DNA of 64,000 nt from an uncultured Christensenella sp. (GTDB lineage: Bacteria > Bacillota > Clostridia > Christensenellales > Pumilibacteraceae): NCBI GenBank assembly GCA_949948895.1, contig CATLHE010000003.1:62001-126000 (forward strand), given 5' to 3'. The notes under the pieces are model-generated. The model made no database searches, had not been told where the DNA came from, and saw only the letters and a program-made list of their open reading frames with translations. Made by a program: the position numbers and the translations under genes. This document shows positions 56,808 to 64,000 of the stretch, piece after piece. Positions within the stretch are counted from its first letter, which is position 1. Each line of letters starts with the position of its first letter.

Positions 56808-58556
56808 TTATAAATTTTTGAATTGATATTCGTATAAGGACTTATACATTCCGCCTTGGGCGATAAGCTCGTCGTGCGTGCCTCGCTCTTCCACGCCGTT
56901 CTGAGTAACTACGATTATCTCGTCGGCGTTTTTCACGGTGGAAAGCCTGTGCGCGACTACGAGCGTCGTTCTGCCTTCCGATAATTGCGAGAGCGCGTCC
57001 TGAATGAGCATTTCGGTCGCATTGTCGAGCGCGCTCGTCGCTTCGTCGAGTATGAGTATGGGCGGGTTCTTTAAAAACGCCCGCGCTATGGATACGCGCT
57101 GTTTCTGTCCGCCCGAAAGCTTCACGCCGCGTTCGCCTACGTTAGTTTCGTAGCCTTGGGGCAGGCTCATCACGTAGTCGTGGATATTGGCTTTTTTCGC
57201 CGCGTCTATTATCTGTTCGTCCGTTGCGTCAAAATCGCCGTAAGCGATATTCTCGCGTATAGTGCCGTTGAATAAAAACACGTCCTGCTGAACGATGCCT
57301 ATATTTTTACGAAGCGCAAAGCGGCTCAAATCCTTTAAGTCGTACCCGTCGATCGTTATCCTGCCGCTGTCTATTTCGTAAAAACGCGGTATCAAATGGC
57401 ACAGCGTGGTTTTGCCGCCGCCCGAAGGCCCCACAAGCGCAATCGTCTTGCCCGTGGGTATTTTCATCGAGAAGTCGGAAATGACCGCTTTATCCGAATT
57501 ATCGCCGTCGTATCCGAACGTTACGTTATCGAAAACGATATCGCCGCTGAGCCGTTCGGGGTAAATCGCAGTATTGCTTTCCGCCTCGGGCTCTTCGTCC
57601 ATGATATGACAGAACCGCTTAAAGCCCGACGCGCCCTCCTGTATCTGATCGTAGATGGTAGTAAGCGTCCGTATCGGGTTAATGAGCGTGCTTATATAAA
57701 GAATGAACGCGGCAAACTCGCCGCTGTCTATCTTTCCGTAGTAAAAGAACAGTCCGCCCGCGAGCAGAATGGCAAAGTACAAAAACTCGGTGAAAAAGGT
57801 CATCAGCGAATGGAACTGACCCATGACTTTATACTGACGGCTTTTTACGTTGACAAAATCGCGATTGCGGGTTTCGAACTTTTCGCACTCGTGCGCTTCG
57901 GCATTGTACGCGCGCGATACGCGCATGCCCGAGACCGCGCTTTCTATATCGGCGTTTATCTCCGCTTGCGCGACGCGCACCTCGCCGTAGACCCTGTTCA
58001 TGCGTTTTCTCATGAGCACGGCGCAAAGCACTATAAGCGGGATAAAAGCAAAAACAATGAGCGCCAAGTACACATTGATAGTTGCGAGTATGACAAACGC
58101 GCCGATTATGGTTATTATAGAGAGGAACACGTCTTCGGGACCGTGATGGGCGAGCTCTACCACTTGAAAGAGATCGTTTGTCATGCGGCTCATGATAACG
58201 CCCGTCTTGTTCTCGTCAAAATAGCTGAACGGGAGTTTTTGGAGCTTGGTAAACAGTTCGCGGCGCATATCGGCTTGCATTCTTACGCCGACGATATGCC
58301 CCCAGCTCATCATGAAATAGTAAAGAAAAGCTTTTATGACGAAAAAGCCGAGGATCATGCCCGCAGAACCCAAAAGCATGGTAAGAAGACGGTTGGGTAC
58401 GTAATTATTGATTATTTCTTTGGTCAGGTACGGATAGAAAAGATTGAACACCGATATCGCAAGCGCACATATCATATCGAGTATAAACAAGCGCATGTGC
58501 GGTTTGTAATACCCGACGAATCTTTTAAACAGTCCGCGTTTTTTTGTCGTGCTCAT
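56808..58556 (-). CDS. ABC exporter, fused permease and ATPase
   Basis: TM region then GPSGGGKTTLCHLIPRFYE, LSGGQKQRVSIARAFLKNPPILILDEATSALD. Confidence 0.95.
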   Translation of the reverse strand: MSTTKKRGLFKRFVGYYKPHMRLFILDMICALAISVFNLFYPYLTKEIINNYVPNRLLTMLLGSAGMILGFFVIKAFLYYFMMSWGHIVGVRMQADMRRELFTKLQKLPFSYFDENKTGVIMSRMTNDLFQVVELAHHGPEDVFLSIITIIGAFVILATINVYLALIVFAFIPLIVLCAVLMRKRMNRVYGEVRVAQAEINADIESAVSGMRVSRAYNAEAHECEKFETRNRDFVNVKSRQYKVMGQFHSLMTFFTEFLYFAILLAGGLFFYYGKIDSGEFAAFILYISTLINPIRTLTTIYDQIQEGASGFKRFCHIMDEEPEAESNTAIYPERLSGDIVFDNVTFGYDGDNSDKAVISDFSMKIPTGKTIALVGPSGGGKTTLCHLIPRFYEIDSGRITIDGYDLKDLSRFALRKNIGIVQQDVFLFNGTIRENIAYGDFDATDEQIIDAAKKANIHDYVMSLPQGYETNVGERGVKLSGGQKQRVSIARAFLKNPPILILDEATSALDNATEMLIQDALSQLSEGRTTLVVAHRLSTVKNADEIIVVTQNGVEERGTHDELIAQGGMYKSLYEYQFKNL

Positions 58557-58569
58557 ACGCGGTTAAGTC

Positions 58570-59979
<1,410 letters not shown>

Positions 59980-62900
59980 TTACTCGTTGTCCTCGTCGGG
60001 GTCTGTCTCGCCGTCGCTTGCCGCGACTTCCAAGGCGGCGCCCGAGTTGTATTCGGTCTTACGGCAAGCGGAGCAGGTGTGTTCGCTTTCGCCGATATTG
60101 CCTATCTTGACCGTCTTTCCCGTCGCGCCGCTCGCGGCGTTGTCGATAGCCACGGACATCATGAGTTTGATACGGTTGATCTGATTGACTTCGCTCGCGC
60201 CGGGGTCGTAGTCCACAGCCACTATATTGGCTTGCGGGTAGCGGCGCTTGAGCTCTTTCATCACGCCCTTGCCCGTGACGTGGTTGGGCAGGCAAGCGAA
60301 CGGCTGCATGCAAATGATATTGGGCGCGCCCTCGTCAATAAGCTCGAGCATTTCCGCCGTCAGGAACCAGCCTTCGCCGACCATAGTGCCGAGCCCCACG
60401 ACGTTGCTCGCGCGATCGGCGAGCTCGGTGATGGGCGTGGGTGTGCCGAACTTGGTGCCTTTAAGCGCGCTCACAATGGGCGCGCGAAGCCGCTCTATAA
60501 ACCAAATGCCTATGTCGGAGACCATTTTGCTTTTGAACTTGCCGTCGAGAAGGTCGTGCTTGATCGTCGAGTTGTAGAACGAATACATGAAAAAGTCAAC
60601 AAAGTCGGGAACGACCGCTTCGCCGCCCTCGCGCTCTACGAGATTGACAACGTAGTTATTGGCGAGCGGGTGGAACTTGACGAGTATTTCGCCCACGATA
60701 CCGACTTTGGGTTTTACAACTTCGAGAGTGGGGATAGCGGAAAAGTCTTTTATTATCTGCGCCGCATACTTCTTGGTGGGAACATCGCCGAGCGCGAATT
60801 CCGATTGAAGAAGACTGTCCCATTTTTCGTACACCGCGTTCGTCTCGCCCTTGTTCGCTTCATACGGGCGGACTTTGTAAACGCAACGCATCAAAAGATC
60901 ACCGTAAAGCACTGCGTTCACAAGCGCTTTGAGCATGGGCAGCGTGACCTTGAACCCGGGGTTCTTTTCTATGCCTGTAAACGACAGCGATATAACGGGG
61001 ATCTGCGCCATGCCTGCGCTTTTGAGCGCGCGGCGTATGAGCGCTATGTAGTTGGTCGCGCGGCAGCCTCCGCCCGTCTGCGTCATTATGACCGCCGTTT
61101 TGTCGAGGTCGTATTCTCCCGACAGCAGAGCGTTCATGATAGCGCCTATCGTGATGATGGTGGGGTAGCACGCATCGTTGTTTACGTATTTAAGCCCCGT
61201 AGCCACGGCTTCTTGACTGTCAGGCATAACTTTGACGCGATAGCCGTGACGGTTGAGCGCGGGCTGAACGAGGTTGAGATGGAAAGGCGAGATCTGCGGC
61301 GAAAGGATTGTGTAGTCTTTTCGCATTTGCTCGGTGAACACTACGCGGTGGGTCTGCGGCGCGGGCTGAGTCGCTTTCATGTTTTTTACCGCGCGGTCTT
61401 TTATTACCGCCATGAGCGAGCGTATGCGTATGCGCGCCGCGCCGAGGTTGCTTACCTCGTCTATCTTGAGAAGAGTGTATACCTTGTTCGCGGCTTCGAG
61501 CAGTTCTTGGACTTGATCGGTCGTTATCGCGTCCAGTCCGCACCCGAACGAGTTGAGCTGAACGAGATCGAGGTTGTTGCGCGTTCTGACAAAGTTAGCC
61601 GCGCTGTATAGCCTTGAATGGTAAGTCCACTGATCGACTACGCGAAGGGGGCGCGGCGCTTTGTGAAGGTGCGCGACCGAGTCTTCGGTGAGCACGGCAA
61701 ACCCGTACGAGTTTATCATTTGCGCAACGCCGTGGTTGATCTCGGGATCGAGGTGGTAAGGTCTGCCCGCGAGCACTATGCCGTGACCGCCGTTTTTGTC
61801 GAGCAGATCGATAATGCGCTCGCCCTCTTTTCTCGACCAATCGCAAAACGCTTCCTGCTCGGCGTAAGCCGCTTTTACGGCGCGCTTTATCTGCGACGCG
61901 GGAATGTCTTTAAACTCCTGCGAAAGCCGCTTTATCATGCGGTCGGGATTGTTGAAAGGCAGGAACGGCGCGGCAAACGTTACGCCGTTATTGACGAACT
62001 CGTCGCGCATGTTCTGACGAATTACTTCGGGGTACGAACCGACGACGGGGCAGTTGTAATGATTGTCGGCATGCTCGTCCTCTTGGCGTTCGTACGGCAG
62101 ACAGGGATAAAAAACGAATTTGACGCCGTCGTCGATAAGCGCCTGAATGTGACCGTGCGCTATCTTTGCTGGGTAGCAGACGGACTCGGACGGCATGGTC
62201 TCTATGCCCTTGGAATATACCGCGCGCGACGAACGCGGCGACAGCTTGACCGAGTAACCGAGCTCGGTGAAGAACGTGAACCAGAACGGATAGTTTTCGT
62301 AAAGATTGAGTACGCGCGGAATACCCACTACGCCGCGCGACGCTTTTTCGGGCGCGAGCGGGCGATAGTATGAAAACAGGCGTTTATACTTGCTCTCGAA
62401 CATGTTGGGCGGTTTCTCGACCGCTTTTTCGGGCGCGTTTCCGCCGCGTTCGCAACGGTTATTTGATATAAACGTGCGTCCGTCGTCAAATTCGGATATG
62501 GTGAGCAAGCAGTGGTTGCCGCACTTTTCGCAGCGGCGCGACGACTTGACAACGCGGAACTTATCGAGCTCTTCCTTGGATTTGAGCGTGCTCACGCCGC
62601 CCGTATAGTTATTGCGGCTGATGAGCGCCGCGCCGTACGCGCCCATGAGCCCCGCTTGATTGGGGCGTATGACATCGCGTCCCGATACCAGCTCGAACGC
62701 GCGGAGCACCGACTCGTTGAGGAACGTTCCGCCCTGAACGATTATCTTTTCACCCATTTCTTTGGCGTCGCGCAGCTTTATTACTTTGAACAAAGCGTTC
62801 TTGACAACCGAGTACGCAAGCCCCGCCGAGATATCAGCGACGGACGCGCCTTCCTTTTGAGCCTGCTTGACGCGCGAGTTCATAAACACCGTGCAGCGCG

Positions 62901-64000
62901 AACCGAGATCGACGGGCGCTGCGGAATCGAGCCCGACTTTTGCAAACTGTTCGGCGTTCATGCCGATGGCGCGGGCAAACGTTTCGATAAAGCTTCCGCA
63001 GCCCGACGAGCAAGCCTCGTTGAGCAAAATGTCGGTTATAACGCCGTCCTTGATGCGCAGGCACTTCATGTCCTGACCGCCTATATCCAATAGGAACTCG
63101 ACGCCGGGAAGGATAGTGTCGGAAGCGGTGAGGTGCGCCATCGTCTCGATCTCGCCGTTGTCGAGATTGAGCGCCGTCTTTATAAGGCTTTCGCCGTAGC
63201 CGGTAATGGTGCCGTAGCCTATGTACGCTTCGGAGGGGAGAAGATCGTATATCTTTTTGATAACGTCGATGACGGATGCGAGCGGGTCGCCCGAGTTGGA
63301 ACCGTACCAGGAATAGAGCAGTCCGCCGTCGGCGTTTATGAGCGCTATCTTGGTGGTGGTCGAGCCTGCGTCTATACCGAGGAACGCCGCGCCCTTGTGC
63401 TGTTTTATATCGGCAAACGGTATGGCGACTTTGCTGTGGCGCGAGCGGAACTCGGTGAGTTCCTTAGCCGACGCGAATAGCGGGTCTAGCCTCGTCACTT
63501 CGCTTTCGCCTACGTTTCGCACCGATTCGAGCTTTGCTGAAAGCTCGGCAGCGGTGAATTCTTTTTCCGACTTGTACGCCGCGCCTATGGCGTTGAATAC
63601 CTGCGAGTTTTCGGGGAATATCGCTTTGTCGGGATTGAGCGTGACCTTAAAGCGGTGACCGAGTTCGCTCAAAAAGTGCAACGGTCCGCCGAGAAACGCA
63701 ACGTTGCCGCGAATGGGTTTGCCGCACGCCAAGCCCGATATCGTTTGATTGACGACCGACTGAAAAACCGACGCGGCGATGTCCGATTTTTTAGCGCCGT
63801 CGTTGATGAGCGGCTGAACGTCCGACTTTGCGAAAACGCCGCACCGCGATGCAATGGGGTAGATAATGGTAGCGTCTTTGGCGAGCTCGTTAAGCCCCGA
63901 CGCGTCGGTATTGAGAAGCACCGCCATCTGGTCGATGAACGCACCCGTGCCGCCTGCGCAAGTTCCGTTCATGCGCTGGTCCACGCCGCCTTGAAGATAT
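59980..64000 (-). CDS. 2-hydroxyacyl-CoA dehydratase activator-type BadF/BcrA ATPase with dehydratase-like C-terminal region (truncated by window end)
   Basis: [65 protein letters not shown]; frame open to the window edge. Confidence 0.9.
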   Translation of the reverse strand, partial: YLQGGVDQRMNGTCAGGTGAFIDQMAVLLNTDASGLNELAKDATIIYPIASRCGVFAKSDVQPLINDGAKKSDIAASVFQSVVNQTISGLACGKPIRGNVAFLGGPLHFLSELGHRFKVTLNPDKAIFPENSQVFNAIGAAYKSEKEFTAAELSAKLESVRNVGESEVTRLDPLFASAKELTEFRSRHSKVAIPFADIKQHKGAAFLGIDAGSTTTKIALINADGGLLYSWYGSNSGDPLASVIDVIKKIYDLLPSEAYIGYGTITGYGESLIKTALNLDNGEIETMAHLTASDTILPGVEFLLDIGGQDMKCLRIKDGVITDILLNEACSSGCGSFIETFARAIGMNAEQFAKVGLDSAAPVDLGSRCTVFMNSRVKQAQKEGASVADISAGLAYSVVKNALFKVIKLRDAKEMGEKIIVQGGTFLNESVLRAFELVSGRDVIRPNQAGLMGAYGAALISRNNYTGGVSTLKSKEELDKFRVVKSSRRCEKCGNHCLLTISEFDDGRTFISNNRCERGGNAPEKAVEKPPNMFESKYKRLFSYYRPLAPEKASRGVVGIPRVLNLYENYPFWFTFFTELGYSVKLSPRSSRAVYSKGIETMPSESVCYPAKIAHGHIQALIDDGVKFVFYPCLPYERQEDEHADNHYNCPVVGSYPEVIRQNMRDEFVNNGVTFAAPFLPFNNPDRMIKRLSQEFKDIPASQIKRAVKAAYAEQEAFCDWSRKEGERIIDLLDKNGGHGIVLAGRPYHLDPEINHGVAQMINSYGFAVLTEDSVAHLHKAPRPLRVVDQWTYHSRLYSAANFVRTRNNLDLVQLNSFGCGLDAITTDQVQELLEAANKVYTLLKIDEVSNLGAARIRIRSLMAVIKDRAVKNMKATQPAPQTHRVVFTEQMRKDYTILSPQISPFHLNLVQPALNRHGYRVKVMPDSQEAVATGLKYVNNDACYPTIITIGAIMNALLSGEYDLDKTAVIMTQTGGGCRATNYIALIRRALKSAGMAQIPVISLSFTGIEKNPGFKVTLPMLKALVNAVLYGDLLMRCVYKVRPYEANKGETNAVYEKWDSLLQSEFALGDVPTKKYAAQIIKDFSAIPTLEVVKPKVGIVGEILVKFHPLANNYVVNLVEREGGEAVVPDFVDFFMYSFYNSTIKHDLLDGKFKSKMVSDIGIWFIERLRAPIVSALKGTKFGTPTPITELADRASNVVGLGTMVGEGWFLTAEMLELIDEGAPNIICMQPFACLPNHVTGKGVMKELKRRYPQANIVAVDYDPGASEVNQINRIKLMMSVAIDNAASGATGKTVKIGNIGESEHTCSACRKTEYNSGAALEVAASDGETDPDEDNE

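Noticed and set aside
59980-64000. Novel multidomain enzyme
   Set aside because: Large fused activator/dehydratase-like proteins of this kind are well known in anaerobic Firmicutes; only its in vivo substrate is uncertain.

Overview
Chromosomal segment, about 50% GC by eye, from what looks like an uncultured Firmicutes/Clostridia-type bacterium. Supporting markers are SpoVG, WalJ/YycJ, RlmH, CoaX, exonuclease-degenerate PolA, CPBP proteases and BspA/InlB-repeat lipoproteins. No phage, transposase or CRISPR array was seen. Most of the window is housekeeping: topoisomerase A subunit, coaE, polA, fumarase alpha/beta, walJ, rlmH, tadA, murC, spoVG, secG, rnr, ychF, argS, guaB, gpsA, coaX, hom, pyrG, mntP, purA and a 2-hydroxyacyl-CoA dehydratase activator-type protein. 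Accessory content includes a tRNA-Ile-flanked islet, a Fic protein, a macrodomain-SirTM sirtuin pair, repeat-rich surface proteins and several families of non-coding repeats. Main leads: (1) an orphan RnlA-like HEPN ribonuclease candidate with two possible TBP-like domains and a canonical AT-hook (52178-53977); (2) a strongly structured, promoter- and terminator-bounded RNA upstream of a BspA-like lipoprotein (about 28296-28486); (3) a recurrent TATAAT-N6-ATG arrangement implying leaderless mRNAs; (4) a 58-aa, 17-cysteine peptide missing from the ORF track (44748-44924); (5) modular roughly 65-85 bp interspersed repeats with covarying hairpins; (6) a multi-hairpin MITE-like element that may split a gene (12322-12600); (7) repeated tRNA-Ile scars (6280-9765). 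All calls come from reading the sequence. No database search, alignment or folding program was run.
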